A DNA stretch of 35,132 nucleotides from Caballeronia peredens (GCA_001544595.2 FCOH02000042.1:1-35132); one strand, 5' to 3'. Counted from the first letter of the stretch, positions 1 to 8,225 are shown. The notes: generated from the letters alone by a model not told the origin. Program-made: numbers and translations.

Positions 1-77
1 GCGATGCGAAGAAGGGACTGGCGTCGCTGTGTATCGGCGGCGGCATGGGCGTGGCGCTGGCGGTGGAACGTCCGTAA
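1..77 (+). CDS. phaA: Acetyl-CoA acetyltransferase PhaA, C-terminal end only
   Basis: The reading frame open from the left edge ends in the residues GLASLCIGGGMGVALAVERP and a TAA at 75-77. This is the conserved thiolase C-terminus, in which the cysteine of CIGGGMG is the proton-donating active-site residue. PhaA condenses two acetyl-CoA to acetoacetyl-CoA, the first step of polyhydroxybutyrate synthesis. Only the last 24 codons are present. The phaB gene 86 nt downstream supports PhaA rather than another thiolase; a phaC gene upstream, outside the window, would be expected from the usual phaCAB order but is not seen. Confidence 0.85.
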   Translation, partial: DAKKGLASLCIGGGMGVALAVERP

Positions 78-163
78 CAGGCAGGCGTCGGGCAGAGCAG
101 GATTGGGAAGGGCCAGCGGCCGGCATGGAGATCGCCGTCCGCATAACGAAAATGGAGTGAGGA

Positions 164-904
164 ATGACGAAGCGCGTAGCGTATGTAACCGGCGGGATGG
201 GCGGCATCGGCACCAGCATCTGCCAGCGTCTGCACAAGGATGGCTTCACGGTCGTCGCGGGCTGCGGCCCGAACTCGCCGCGCCGGGTGAAATGGCTCGA
301 AGACCAGAAGGCGCTGGGCTTCGACTTCGTCGCCTCGGAAGGCAATGTCGGCGACTGGGAATCGACCAAGAACGCGTTCGACAAGGTCAAGGCGGAAGTC
401 GGCGAGGTCGATATTCTCGTGAACAACGCGGGCATCACGCGCGACGTCGTGTTCCGCAAGATGACGCACGAAGACTGGACCGCGGTCATCGACACGAACC
501 TGACGAGCCTGTTCAACGTCACGAAGCAGGTCATCGACGGCATGGTGGAGCGCGGCTTCGGACGCATCATCAACATTTCGTCGGTGAACGGTCAGAAGGG
601 CCAGTTCGGTCAGACGAACTACTCGACCGCGAAGGCCGGCATTCACGGCTTCACGATGGCGCTCGCGCAGGAAGTGGCGACCAAGGGCGTGACGGTCAAC
701 ACGGTGTCGCCGGGTTATATCGGCACGGACATGGTGAAATCCATCCGTCCGGAAGTGCTGGAAAAGATCGTCGCGACGATCCCGGTGCGGCGTCTGGGCA
801 CGCCCGACGAGATCGGCTCGATCGTCGCGTGGCTCGCGTCCGACGAGTCCGGTTTCTCGACCGGCGCCGATTTCTCGCTGAACGGCGGCTTGCACATGGG
901 CTGA
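164..904 (+). CDS. phaB: Acetoacetyl-CoA reductase PhaB
   Basis: NADPH-dependent reductase that converts acetoacetyl-CoA to (R)-3-hydroxybutyryl-CoA, the monomer for PHA synthase, in the cytoplasm. The 246-residue protein is a classical short-chain dehydrogenase of the usual PhaB length. It has the nucleotide-binding TGGMGGIG at residues 9-16, NNAG at 87-90, and the catalytic residues Ser140, Tyr153 and Lys157 (motif YSTAK), numbered as in the characterised Cupriavidus enzyme. The ATG at 164 is preceded by GGAG at 154-157, a good ribosome binding site. It lies directly after phaA and before phaR on the same strand. No defects are visible. Confidence 0.97.
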   Translation: MTKRVAYVTGGMGGIGTSICQRLHKDGFTVVAGCGPNSPRRVKWLEDQKALGFDFVASEGNVGDWESTKNAFDKVKAEVGEVDILVNNAGITRDVVFRKMTHEDWTAVIDTNLTSLFNVTKQVIDGMVERGFGRIINISSVNGQKGQFGQTNYSTAKAGIHGFTMALAQEVATKGVTVNTVSPGYIGTDMVKSIRPEVLEKIVATIPVRRLGTPDEIGSIVAWLASDESGFSTGADFSLNGGLHMG

Positions 905-919
905 CGGGCGGAGGCCCGG

Positions 920-962
920 CCGGGAGGCGCCCGAGCGCCTTCCGGGCGAGCCGCCACTCGCC
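920..962 (+). terminator. Tandem hairpins after phaB, possible terminator
   Basis: An 11-bp stem with a 4-nt loop (920-930 pairing with 935-945, one G-T pair) starts 16 nt after the phaB stop codon. It is followed by a second hairpin, GGCGAG at 945-950 pairing with CTCGCC at 957-962; the two share base 945, so they cannot both form completely. There is no T-run, so intrinsic termination is uncertain. They may instead stabilise the 3' end of the pha transcript or limit read-through into phaR. Confidence 0.4.
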
Positions 963-1002
963 GGATTTATCAACGATGCGGCGAACACGCAGCAGCGCTT
1001 TT

Positions 1003-1038
1003 TTGCGACAACGCAAGACTTGCTTGCTGCCATCGCAG
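1003..1038. promoter_or_regulatory. Candidate PhaR operator (two palindromes) upstream of phaR
   Basis: Two short palindromes lie 27 to 62 nt before the phaR start: TTGCGACAACGCAA at 1003-1016 and CTGCCATCGCAG at 1027-1038. The second fits CTGC-N4-GCAG, the TGC-rich type of site reported for PhaR in other bacteria. PhaR is known to repress its own gene in related species, so an autoregulatory role is likely. Binding is inferred from sequence only. Confidence 0.55.
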
Positions 1039-1064
1039 TAAAGTTTTGCGTTTAAAGGCGTTAA

Positions 1065-1640
1065 ATGACCACCACTACTACTACAAAGAAAGCCGCCGAA
1101 CGACTCATCAAAAAGTATCCGAACCGTCGGCTGTATGACACGGAGACGAGCACGTACATCACGTTGTCGGATGTGAAGCAACTCGTGCTCGATCAGGAAG
1201 AGTTCAAGGTGCTCGACGCGAAGTCCAACGACGACCTCACGCGCAGCATCCTTCTGCAGATCATTCTCGAGGAAGAGAGCGGCGGCCTGCCGATGTTCTC
1301 GTCGGTGATGCTGTCGCAGATCATCCGTTTCTACGGTCACGCGATGCAGGGCATGATGGGCACGTATCTGGAGAAGAATATCCAGGCGTTCATCGACATC
1401 CAGCAGAAGCTCACCGAGCAGAGCAAGGGCATTTACGACGGCAACGCGCTCAATCCGGAAGTCTGGTCGCAGTTCATGAACATGCAGGCGCCGATGATGC
1501 AGGGCATGATGACGAGCTACATCGAGCAGTCGAAGAACATGTTCGTGCAGATGCAGGAGCAGATGCAGTCGCAGGCGAAATCGATGTTCAACACGTTTCC
1601 GTTTCCGACGCCTACGCCGCCTTCGACCGAAAAGAAGTAA
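1065..1640 (+). CDS. phaR: Polyhydroxyalkanoate synthesis regulator PhaR
   Basis: DNA-binding regulator of PHA granule formation. In related bacteria it represses phasin genes and itself, and is released from DNA by binding nascent PHA granules. The N-terminal DNA-binding domain is clear at about residues 13-72, with the hallmark KKYPNRRLYDTE. The C-terminal half is rich in Met and Gln (FMNMQAPMMQ, VQMQEQMQSQ), as expected for the granule-associating part. The length of 191 residues is normal. The ATG at 1065 is followed by a run of Thr codons and preceded by AAAGG. It sits 160 nt after phaB on the same strand, with operator-like palindromes in that gap. Confidence 0.95.
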   Translation: MTTTTTTKKAAERLIKKYPNRRLYDTETSTYITLSDVKQLVLDQEEFKVLDAKSNDDLTRSILLQIILEEESGGLPMFSSVMLSQIIRFYGHAMQGMMGTYLEKNIQAFIDIQQKLTEQSKGIYDGNALNPEVWSQFMNMQAPMMQGMMTSYIEQSKNMFVQMQEQMQSQAKSMFNTFPFPTPTPPSTEKK

Positions 1641-1666
1641 TCCATTTCAGCCGCGCGTTCGGTCGT

Positions 1667-1686
1667 CGGGGCGCATGTGCTCCCCG
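1667..1686. repeat. Short GC-rich inverted repeat after phaR
   Basis: CGGGG at 1667-1671 and CCCCG at 1682-1686 flank GCA/TGC, giving an almost perfect 20-nt palindrome with one C-T mismatch, starting 27 nt after the phaR stop codon. There is no T-run. It could be a weak terminator or nothing. The rest of the 245-nt gap to rimO shows no further gene. Confidence 0.3.
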
Positions 1687-1827
1687 CGCGGCCGGATGTG
1701 CCGCTTCAACCGCATTTCCTTTGCCTCAGACCGCCTCCGGCGGCGGCCACACGTCCCGCGTGGTCTGATAAAGCGGCTCGACGGCCGGCGCAAAACCGCG
1801 CCGGACCGCCGGATCAACGCTCCGGGG

Positions 1828-1833
1828 TAAAAT
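1828..1833 (+). promoter_or_regulatory. Probable -10 element for rimO
   Basis: TAAAAT at 1828-1833 sits in a context (GGGGTAAAATAGTGG) that resembles strong Burkholderia -10 regions. Transcription would begin near 1840. That is downstream of the GTG at 1835 and supports the later GTG at 1886 as the rimO start. No good -35 hexamer was found. Confidence 0.5.
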
Positions 1834-1885
1834 AGTGGATTGGCCTTGCTCGTCGCGCGAGGCGCCCACAACACCGTCGCTCCCC

Positions 1886-3277
1886 GTGAAAAATTCTTTA
1901 GATTCAATCGCCAAGACGAATGCCGCGCCGAAAATCGGTATGGTTTCGCTCGGCTGCCCGAAAGCGCTCGTCGATTCCGAGCAGATCATGACCCAGCTTC
2001 GCGCCGAAGGTTACGAAATCTCCGGCACCTATGACGGCGCGGATCTCGTCGTCGTCAACACGTGCGGTTTCATCGACGAAGCGGTGCAGGAAAGTCTCGA
2101 CGCCATAGGCGAGGCGCTCTCGGAAAACGGCAAGGTCATCGTCACCGGCTGTCTCGGCGCAAAGAAGAGCGCGAGCGGCACGGGCCTGATCGAGGAAGTG
2201 CATCCGAAAGTGCTCGCCGTCACCGGTCCGCACGCGACCAACGAAGTGATGAACGCCGTGCACGCGCATCTGCCGAAGCCGCACGACCCGTTCGTCGATC
2301 TCGTGCCGCCCGCGGGCATCAAGCTCACGCCGCGTCACTACGCGTACCTCAAGATTTCCGAAGGCTGCAATCATCGTTGCACGTTCTGCATCATTCCGTC
2401 GATGCGCGGCGATCTCGTATCGCGCCCCGTCGCCGAAGTGATGCTGGAAGCCGAGAATCTCTTCAAGTCCGGCGTGAAGGAATTGCTGGTCATTTCGCAG
2501 GACACGAGCGCGTACGGCGTCGACGTGAAGTACCGCACCGGCTTCTGGAACGGCAAGCCGCTCAAGACGCGCATGACCGATCTCGTCGGCGCGCTCGGCG
2601 AACTCGCCGCGCAGTACGGCGCGTGGGTGCGCCTGCATTACGTCTATCCGTATCCGAGCGTCGACGAAGTCATCCCGATGATGGCCGAAGGTCCGCTCAA
2701 GGGCCACGTCCTGCCGTATCTCGACGTGCCGTTCCAGCACGCGCATCCGGAGGTCCTCAAGCGCATGAAGCGCCCGGCCAACGCCGAGAAGGTGCTCGAA
2801 CGCGTAAAAACCTGGCGCGAGATCTGTCCGGACCTGACGATCCGCAGCACCTTCATCGCGGGCTTTCCGGGCGAGACCGAGGAACAGTTTCAGACGCTGC
2901 TCGATTTCATCCGGGAAGCGGATCTGGATCGGGTCGGCTGCTTCGCGTATTCGCCGGTCGAAGGGGCGAGCGCGAACGAACTCGACGGCGCGCTGCCCGA
3001 CGAAGTGCGCGAGGAACGACGCGCGCGTTTCATGGAACTGGCCGAGGAACTGTCGGCGAAGCGCATGAAGAAGAAGGTCGGCAAGACGCTGAAAGTGCTC
3101 GTCGACGAAGTGAGCACGGACGGCGGCGTCGGCCGTACGGCGGCGGATGCGCCGGAAATCGACGGCGTCGTGTACATCGCGCCGGCGACCAAGGCATCGA
3201 AGCGCTACAAGGCCGGCGACTTCGTCTCGGTGAAGATCACCGGCGCGGACGGCCACGATCTCTGGGGCGAGGTGTAA
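1886..3277 (+). CDS. rimO: Ribosomal protein S12 methylthiotransferase RimO
   Basis: Radical-SAM enzyme that methylthiolates the conserved aspartate of ribosomal protein S12. From the GTG at 1886 the protein has 463 residues, normal for the family. The N-terminal domain carries the three cluster-binding cysteines Cys24, Cys60 and Cys89 (motifs SLGCPKA, NTCGF, TGCLG). The radical-SAM motif CNHRCTFC gives Cys161, Cys165 and Cys168. The C-terminal ~70 residues form the TRAM domain (KTLKVLVDEV onward). The frame is open to a GTG at 1835, but a -10-like TAAAAT at 1828 would place transcription start after it. The ATG at the M of MVSLGCP is too late. The sugar kinase gene begins 2 nt after the stop. 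Confidence 0.95.
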   Translation: MKNSLDSIAKTNAAPKIGMVSLGCPKALVDSEQIMTQLRAEGYEISGTYDGADLVVVNTCGFIDEAVQESLDAIGEALSENGKVIVTGCLGAKKSASGTGLIEEVHPKVLAVTGPHATNEVMNAVHAHLPKPHDPFVDLVPPAGIKLTPRHYAYLKISEGCNHRCTFCIIPSMRGDLVSRPVAEVMLEAENLFKSGVKELLVISQDTSAYGVDVKYRTGFWNGKPLKTRMTDLVGALGELAAQYGAWVRLHYVYPYPSVDEVIPMMAEGPLKGHVLPYLDVPFQHAHPEVLKRMKRPANAEKVLERVKTWREICPDLTIRSTFIAGFPGETEEQFQTLLDFIREADLDRVGCFAYSPVEGASANELDGALPDEVREERRARFMELAEELSAKRMKKKVGKTLKVLVDEVSTDGGVGRTAADAPEIDGVVYIAPATKASKRYKAGDFVSVKITGADGHDLWGEV

Positions 3278-3279
3278 AT

Positions 3280-4203
3280 ATGCCGCACACGGCGCACGTT
3301 CTCGCGCTCGGCGAGGCCATGGTCGAGTTCAACCAGTCGAGCCGCGCACAACCGAACTATCTGCAAGGCTTCGGCGGCGACGTCTCCAATTTTCTGATCG
3401 CGGCGTCGCGACAGGGCGCGTCGACGGGCTTCGTGTCCGCGGTGGGCAACGACCACTTCGGGCAGTTGTTGCTCGATCTGTGGCGTGCGGAAAACGTCGA
3501 TACCTCCACGGTGCGCGTCGATCACGACGCGCCCACGGGCGTCTATTTCGTGTCGCACGGCGAGAACGGGCATCGCTTCGACTATCTGCGCGCGGGTTCC
3601 GCGGCGAGCCGCTATGCGCCGTCGCACCTGCCGCTCGACGCGATCGCGGCAGCGAAGGTCGTGCATCTGTCGGGCATCAGTCTCGCGATCGGCGTGTCGG
3701 CGTGCGACGCCGCACTCGCCGCGATCGATCACGCGCGCACGCACGGCGTGAAGGTGAGCTTCGACACGAATCTGCGCCTGAAGCTCTGGCCGCTCGCGCG
3801 CGCCCGCGCGGTGATGCTCGAAGCCGTCCGCGCGACCGATATCTGCCTGCCGAGCTGGGACGACGTCACGCTGCTCACCGGCCACGAAGACAAGGACGCG
3901 ATCGTCGATGCGCTGCTCGCGCTCGGGCCGAAGGTCGTCGCGCTGAAGCTCGGCCGCGAAGGCGCGTATATCGCGACGCCGGACGAGCGGCGCGTCGTGC
4001 CCGGCCGTGTCGTGCAGGCGGTCGATGCAACGGGCGCGGGCGACTGCTTCGGCGGCGCGTTCATCGCGCGCATCGTCGCGGGCGACGACCCTTTCGCGGC
4101 GGCGCGTTACGCGAACGCCGCGGCGGCGTTGTCCACGCAAGGCTTCGGCGCGGTCGCGCCGATCCCGGACAAAGCGGCGGTCGAGCGCGCGCTGACGGAA
4201 TAA
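3280..4203 (+). CDS. PfkB-family sugar kinase, probably 2-keto-3-deoxygluconate kinase
   Basis: ATP-dependent carbohydrate kinase of 307 residues. The N-terminal GGDVSNFLIAASRQGA (about residues 32-47) contacts sugar. The C-terminal PfkB signature DATGAGDCFGGAF starts at Asp249 with Asp255 as catalytic base. The family includes KdgK, which phosphorylates 2-keto-3-deoxygluconate for the Entner-Doudoroff-type breakdown of sugar acids; the overall resemblance favours that assignment, but the neighbours (rimO, bktB) give no pathway context, so the substrate is not certain. The ATG lies 2 nt after the rimO stop, so the two genes are very probably co-transcribed and translationally coupled. Confidence 0.85.
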   Translation: MPHTAHVLALGEAMVEFNQSSRAQPNYLQGFGGDVSNFLIAASRQGASTGFVSAVGNDHFGQLLLDLWRAENVDTSTVRVDHDAPTGVYFVSHGENGHRFDYLRAGSAASRYAPSHLPLDAIAAAKVVHLSGISLAIGVSACDAALAAIDHARTHGVKVSFDTNLRLKLWPLARARAVMLEAVRATDICLPSWDDVTLLTGHEDKDAIVDALLALGPKVVALKLGREGAYIATPDERRVVPGRVVQAVDATGAGDCFGGAFIARIVAGDDPFAAARYANAAAALSTQGFGAVAPIPDKAAVERALTE

Positions 4204-4247
4204 GACATCGTTCAATCAATCCATGACGAGCAAGCGGAGACGACAAC

Positions 4248-5432
4248 ATGCAACGTGAAGTGGTGGTGGTCAGCGGTGTGCGCACGGCAATCGGCGATTT
4301 CGGCGGCGCGCTCAAGGATTTCACGCCGAGCGATCTCGGCGCGCGCGTCGTGCGCGAGGCGCTTTCTCGCGCGCGCGTGACGGGCGACGAAGTGGGCCAC
4401 GTCGTGTTCGGCAACGTGATCCAGACCGAGCCGCGCGACATGTATCTCGCGCGTGTCGCGGCGCTCGACGGCGGCGTCACGCAGCACGCGCCCGCGCTCA
4501 CCGTGAACCGGCTGTGCGGCTCGGGCTTGCAGGCAATCGTGTCGGCGTCGCAATCCATTTTGCTCGGCGATGCCGATGTCGCCATCGGCGGCGGCGCGGA
4601 GAACATGAGCCGCGCGCCGTACATCATGCCCGCCGCGCGTTTCGGCCAGCGCATGGGCGACGCGCGCATCGTCGACATGATGGTCGGCGCGCTCAACGAT
4701 CCGTTCGACAAGATCCACATGGGCGTGACGGCCGAGAACGTCGCGCAGAAGTTCGGCATCACGCGCGAGATGCAGGACGCGCTCGCGCTCGAATCGCACC
4801 GGCGCGCGGCGAAAGCGATCGAAGCCGGCTACTTCAGGGATCAGATCCTGCCGATCACGCTCGCATCGAAGAAGGGCGACACCGTGTTCGAGCGCGACGA
4901 GCACGTGCGCATGAACGCGACCGCCGACGACTTCGCGAAGCTCAAGCCGGTCTTCGTGAAGGAGAACGGCACGGTGACGGCCGGCAACGCGTCGGGCATC
5001 AACGACGCGGCCGCGGCCGTCGTGCTGATGGAGCGCAGCGTCGCCGAAAAACGCGGCGCGAAACCGCTGGCGCGGCTGGTGGCGTACGCGCATGCGGGCG
5101 TCGATCCGAAGATCATGGGCATCGGCCCGGTTCCCGCGACGCAGAAGGTGCTGGAACGCGCGGGCCTGAGCGTGGCCGATCTCGACGTCATCGAGGCCAA
5201 CGAGGCGTTCGCCGCGCAGGCCTGCGCGGTGTCGCAGGAACTGAAGTTCGATCCGGCGAAGGTCAACCCGAACGGCTCGGGCATTTCGCTCGGCCATCCG
5301 ATCGGCGCGACGGGCGCGCTCATCACGGTGAAGGCGCTGTACGAGCTGCAGCGCATCGGCGGACGCTACGCGCTCGTGACGATGTGCATCGGCGGCGGGC
5401 AGGGCATCGCGGCAATTTTCGAGCGCATTTGA
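4248..5432 (+). CDS. bktB: Beta-ketothiolase BktB
   Basis: Thiolase of 394 residues that condenses or cleaves 3-ketoacyl-CoA. The closely similar BktB of Cupriavidus accepts propionyl-CoA and makes C5 3-ketoacyl-CoA for PHA copolymers. Catalytic residues are in place: nucleophile Cys90 in NRLCGSG, His350 in GHPIGATG, and Cys380 in CIGGGQG. Near-identity to BktB is visible in stretches such as GHVVFGNVIQTEPRDMYL and KPVFVKENGTVTAGNAS. The ATG is preceded by a GGAG at about 4235. It lies 44 nt after the sugar kinase and 11 nt before a lipoprotein gene. Substrate range is inferred from family resemblance. Together with phaA 4 kb upstream, it gives the strain a second thiolase for PHA or fatty-acid metabolism. 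Confidence 0.93.
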   Translation: MQREVVVVSGVRTAIGDFGGALKDFTPSDLGARVVREALSRARVTGDEVGHVVFGNVIQTEPRDMYLARVAALDGGVTQHAPALTVNRLCGSGLQAIVSASQSILLGDADVAIGGGAENMSRAPYIMPAARFGQRMGDARIVDMMVGALNDPFDKIHMGVTAENVAQKFGITREMQDALALESHRRAAKAIEAGYFRDQILPITLASKKGDTVFERDEHVRMNATADDFAKLKPVFVKENGTVTAGNASGINDAAAAVVLMERSVAEKRGAKPLARLVAYAHAGVDPKIMGIGPVPATQKVLERAGLSVADLDVIEANEAFAAQACAVSQELKFDPAKVNPNGSGISLGHPIGATGALITVKALYELQRIGGRYALVTMCIGGGQGIAAIFERI

Positions 5433-5443
5433 AGGACGGAAGG

Positions 5444-6106
5444 ATGACGCAAAGCATGAAGAGGCCGCGGAACCTGCGATGGGCCGCGACCTGTGTGTTG
5501 GCCGCTGCACTGGGCGCGCTCGCCGGCTGCAACTCGACGATGCCGTCCGGTGCAGCCGGTGTCCTGCCGCCCGATCAGCGCGAACCGACCGGCACCGACG
5601 CGCACGGCGCGCAGGCGGCCATCAAGGAACTCGCGCTGCCGCCGAAGAAGCCATTGACGCCGAATCCGGAATACGCGCACTTTCCGCGCTATGTCGGCAC
5701 ACTCGGCGACAAGCAGATCGAGATGAAGCTCGGCGCGAAAACCGATGAGCCTTCGGGCGTGCACGGCGAATACCGCATTGCCGGAAGCCCGAGCGTGATT
5801 CTCGTCGCGGGCGATCGCGACGGCGACACGCTCGAAATCGAGGAATCGAACGACGGCACGCACATCACGGGCAACTGGGTCGGCAAATTCGCGGCGGACG
5901 GCAGCGTGTCGGGCGAACGCATGGATCCCGACGACTCGAACGCGCAGCCGTTCGATCTGCGCCCGGCGGTCGCGGGCGTGAAACTGCCGCCGGTCCCGGG
6001 CGCACCCGCCGCGAAGATGCAACCCGCGGCGCCCGCGCCGTCGCTCGAGCCTGCGCCGCCGCGCAATGCCGTCGGCGGCACGAGCAACGTCATCATCGGC
6101 GAATAA
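5444..6106 (+). CDS. Predicted lipoprotein of unknown function
   Basis: A 220-residue protein with a basic N-terminus (KRPRNLR), a hydrophobic segment at about 12-25 and a lipobox LAGC ending at Cys29, so it is probably lipidated and anchored in the cell envelope. The middle (about residues 75-165) reads like a small beta-rich domain (YVGTLGDKQIEMKLG, HGEYRIAGSP, ITGNWVGKFA). The tail is rich in Pro and Ala. I do not recognise a named family. The ATG at 5444 is 11 nt after the bktB stop, with GAAGGA at 5431-5436 as ribosome binding site; a second ATG at 5456 is possible. A strong terminator follows, so it ends the rimO-kinase-bktB group. Confidence 0.8.
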   Translation: MTQSMKRPRNLRWAATCVLAAALGALAGCNSTMPSGAAGVLPPDQREPTGTDAHGAQAAIKELALPPKKPLTPNPEYAHFPRYVGTLGDKQIEMKLGAKTDEPSGVHGEYRIAGSPSVILVAGDRDGDTLEIEESNDGTHITGNWVGKFAADGSVSGERMDPDDSNAQPFDLRPAVAGVKLPPVPGAPAAKMQPAAPAPSLEPAPPRNAVGGTSNVIIGE

Positions 6107-6119
6107 CGCGCCTTCTTCA

Positions 6120-6156
6120 CGCCGCCGGGCGCATCCGGCGGCGCGTTCTTTTTTTT
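6120..6156 (+). terminator. Strong intrinsic terminator between the lipoprotein gene and metC
   Basis: A perfect 9-bp GC stem (CGCCGCCGG at 6120-6128, CCGGCGGCG at 6135-6143) with a 6-nt loop is followed by GCG and a T-rich run from 6146 to 6156 (eight consecutive T at the end). It starts 14 nt after the lipoprotein stop codon and ends 17 nt before the metC ATG. Confidence 0.9.
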
Positions 6157-6172
6157 CGTTCCCCCTCACGTC

Positions 6173-7366
6173 ATGACTGATTCCACGAACCACGCACGCG
6201 ACCTGCAAACTCGTATCGTGCAGCCGGAAGACCGCATCACGCCCGGTTTCGAATCGTTCTCGGTGCCGGTCGCGCGGGCGTCGACGGTCGTGTTTCCCGA
6301 TCTCGCGACGATGCGCGCGCTCGTCTGGAGCGACGATTCGAAGTGGCGCTACGGCCTGCACGGAACGCCGACGACCATCGCGCTCGCGCAGCGCATCGCG
6401 GCGATCGAAGGCGGCGAGCACGCGCTATTGCAGCCTTCGGGGCTCGCGGCGATTTCCAATGTGTATTTCGCCCTCGTCAAGGCGGGCGATCACGTGCTCG
6501 TGCCCGACAACGCCTATTCGCCGAACCGCGAACACGCCGACTGGCTCGCCGCCGATTTCGGACTGGAAGTGAGCTACTACGATCCGATGACCGGCGCGGG
6601 CATCGCCGACGCGATCCGGCCGAACACGAAGCTCATCTGGCTGGAGGCGCCCGGCTCGGTGACGATGGAAGTGCAGGACGTCCCGGCGATCGCCGCCGTT
6701 GCGCGCGCGAAGGGCATCGTCACCGCGATCGACAACACGTTTTCCGCGGGGCTCGCGTTCAAGCCGTTCGAGCACGGCGTCGACATCTCGGTGCAGGCGC
6801 TGACGAAATATCAGTCGGGCGGCAGCGACATCCTGATGGGCGCCACCATCACGGGCGACATCGAGCTGCACAAGAAGCTCAAGCGCGCGCGCATGCGGCT
6901 GGGCATCGGCGTCTCGGCGGACGACGCGTCGCTCGTGCTGCGCAGCCTGCCGTCGATGAAAACGCGTTACGAAGCGCACGACCGCACCGCGTTCGCGCTC
7001 GCGCAATGGCTCAAGACACGCCCGGAAGTGGCGGCGGTGCTGCATCCGGCGCTGGAAGACTGTCCCGGCCATGCGTTCTACGAGCGCGATTTCGCGGGCG
7101 GCGCGGGCGGCCTGTTCTCGATCGTATTCGACGGCCGCTACAGCGCCGCGCAGGTCGATGCGTTCGTCGAAGCGCTCGAGCTGTTCGCGATCGGCTGGAG
7201 CTGGGGCGGCGCGCACAGCCTCGCGATGCCGTACAACGTGCGCTCGATGCGCACCGCGTCGCAATGGCCGCACGAAGGCGTGCTCGTGCGCTTCTATATC
7301 GGCCTGGAAGCGGAAGCGGACTTGCGCGCGGATCTGGAAGCCGCGCTCGTCAGGTCGCTGGGATAA
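6173..7366 (+). CDS. metC: Cystathionine beta-lyase MetC
   Basis: Pyridoxal-phosphate enzyme of the Cys/Met metabolism family, 397 residues. It splits cystathionine to homocysteine, pyruvate and ammonia in methionine synthesis. Cofactor-binding landmarks are the Tyr60-Gly region (RYGLHGTPT), the serine loop LLQPSGLAAI, Asp187 in AIDNTF (pairs with the pyridine nitrogen) and Lys212 in ALTKYQSGGSD, the Schiff-base lysine. The family also contains cystathionine gamma-synthases and -lyases; the IDNTFSAGLAFKP and SWGGAHSL sequences favour the beta-lyase. The ATG at 6173 has no clear ribosome binding site and lies 17 nt after a T-run, leaving no space for a normal promoter between. It is convergent with serB. 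Confidence 0.9.
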   Translation: MTDSTNHARDLQTRIVQPEDRITPGFESFSVPVARASTVVFPDLATMRALVWSDDSKWRYGLHGTPTTIALAQRIAAIEGGEHALLQPSGLAAISNVYFALVKAGDHVLVPDNAYSPNREHADWLAADFGLEVSYYDPMTGAGIADAIRPNTKLIWLEAPGSVTMEVQDVPAIAAVARAKGIVTAIDNTFSAGLAFKPFEHGVDISVQALTKYQSGGSDILMGATITGDIELHKKLKRARMRLGIGVSADDASLVLRSLPSMKTRYEAHDRTAFALAQWLKTRPEVAAVLHPALEDCPGHAFYERDFAGGAGGLFSIVFDGRYSAAQVDAFVEALELFAIGWSWGGAHSLAMPYNVRSMRTASQWPHEGVLVRFYIGLEAEADLRADLEAALVRSLG

Positions 7367-7385
7367 ACGGACGCGGGCGGCGCGC

Positions 7386-8225
7386 TCAGAAGAGCCGCAA
7401 CAGGCCGTCCAGTCCGACGAAGTTGAACGCGACGCTCGCCGACTGCCGCACGACGGGCTTCGCGCGAAACGCGATCGACAGGCCGGCTTCGGCCATCATC
7501 TTGAGATCGTTCGAGCCGTCGCCCATGGCGATCGCGCGCCGCGGCTCGATGCCAAGCGCGACGCACGTCTCGACGAGCGTGCGCGCCTTCACGTCCGCGT
7601 TGACGATTTCCCCGACGACCTTGCCCGTCAGCTTGCCGTCGACGATTTCCAGCGTGTTCGCGCGCGCGTAGTCGAGGCCGAGGCGCGCTTTCAGCCGCTC
7701 GGTGAAGAACGTGAAGCCGCCCGACACGAGCAGCGTTTTCAGGCCGGCGGCGCGCGCGCCTTCGAGCATGCGCTCCGCGCCCGGCGAAAGCCGGAGGCGC
7801 TCTTCATAGACGCGTTCCAGCGCGCTCGCGTCGAGCCCTTTGAGCAACGCGACGCGCCGCGTCAGGCTTTCGTTGAAGTCCTTGATTTCGCCGCGCATCG
7901 ACGCTTCCGTGATCGCCGCCACTTCTGCCTTCAGCCCGCAAAAGTCCGCAATTTCGTCGATGCATTCGATCGTGATGAGCGTCGAATCCATGTCCATCGC
8001 GACGAGGCCGAAATCGGCGAGCGCCGCGCCCGGCGCGACATACGCGTAGTCGAGCCCGTGCGCGCCGCAGTACGCATCGATATCGGGACGCTGCAGCGGA
8101 TCCGCGTCGGTGAGACGCAGCAGTGTTCCGTCGACACGCTGCGTTTCGTTCGAGCGCGCGAGCGCCGCGAGCGGCCGCAGATGCGAATCGGAGATCGGGG
8201 TCGTGCTTTGAATGACGAGGTTCAT
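7386..8225 (-). CDS. serB: Phosphoserine phosphatase SerB
   Basis: HAD-superfamily enzyme catalysing the last step of serine synthesis, O-phosphoserine to serine. At 279 residues it has the extra N-terminal regulatory-type region (about 1-70) of proteobacterial SerB. The nucleophile motif is DMDST with Asp78 and acid-base Asp80. Motif II is LLVSGGF and motif IV is MGDGSNDL. The ATG is at 8225-8223. A TACAAT -10 element lies upstream in the 81-nt gap to lysR, so it probably has its own promoter. Its 3' end faces metC with a 19-nt gap that shows no terminator. Confidence 0.95.
   Translation of the reverse strand: MNLVIQSTTPISDSHLRPLAALARSNETQRVDGTLLRLTDADPLQRPDIDAYCGAHGLDYAYVAPGAALADFGLVAMDMDSTLITIECIDEIADFCGLKAEVAAITEASMRGEIKDFNESLTRRVALLKGLDASALERVYEERLRLSPGAERMLEGARAAGLKTLLVSGGFTFFTERLKARLGLDYARANTLEIVDGKLTGKVVGEIVNADVKARTLVETCVALGIEPRRAIAMGDGSNDLKMMAEAGLSIAFRAKPVVRQSASVAFNFVGLDGLLRLF

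Noticed and set aside
1904..3256. 450-codon minus-strand open frame
   Set aside because: It lies fully antisense to rimO, has no family resemblance, and is the expected shadow of a GC-rich gene.
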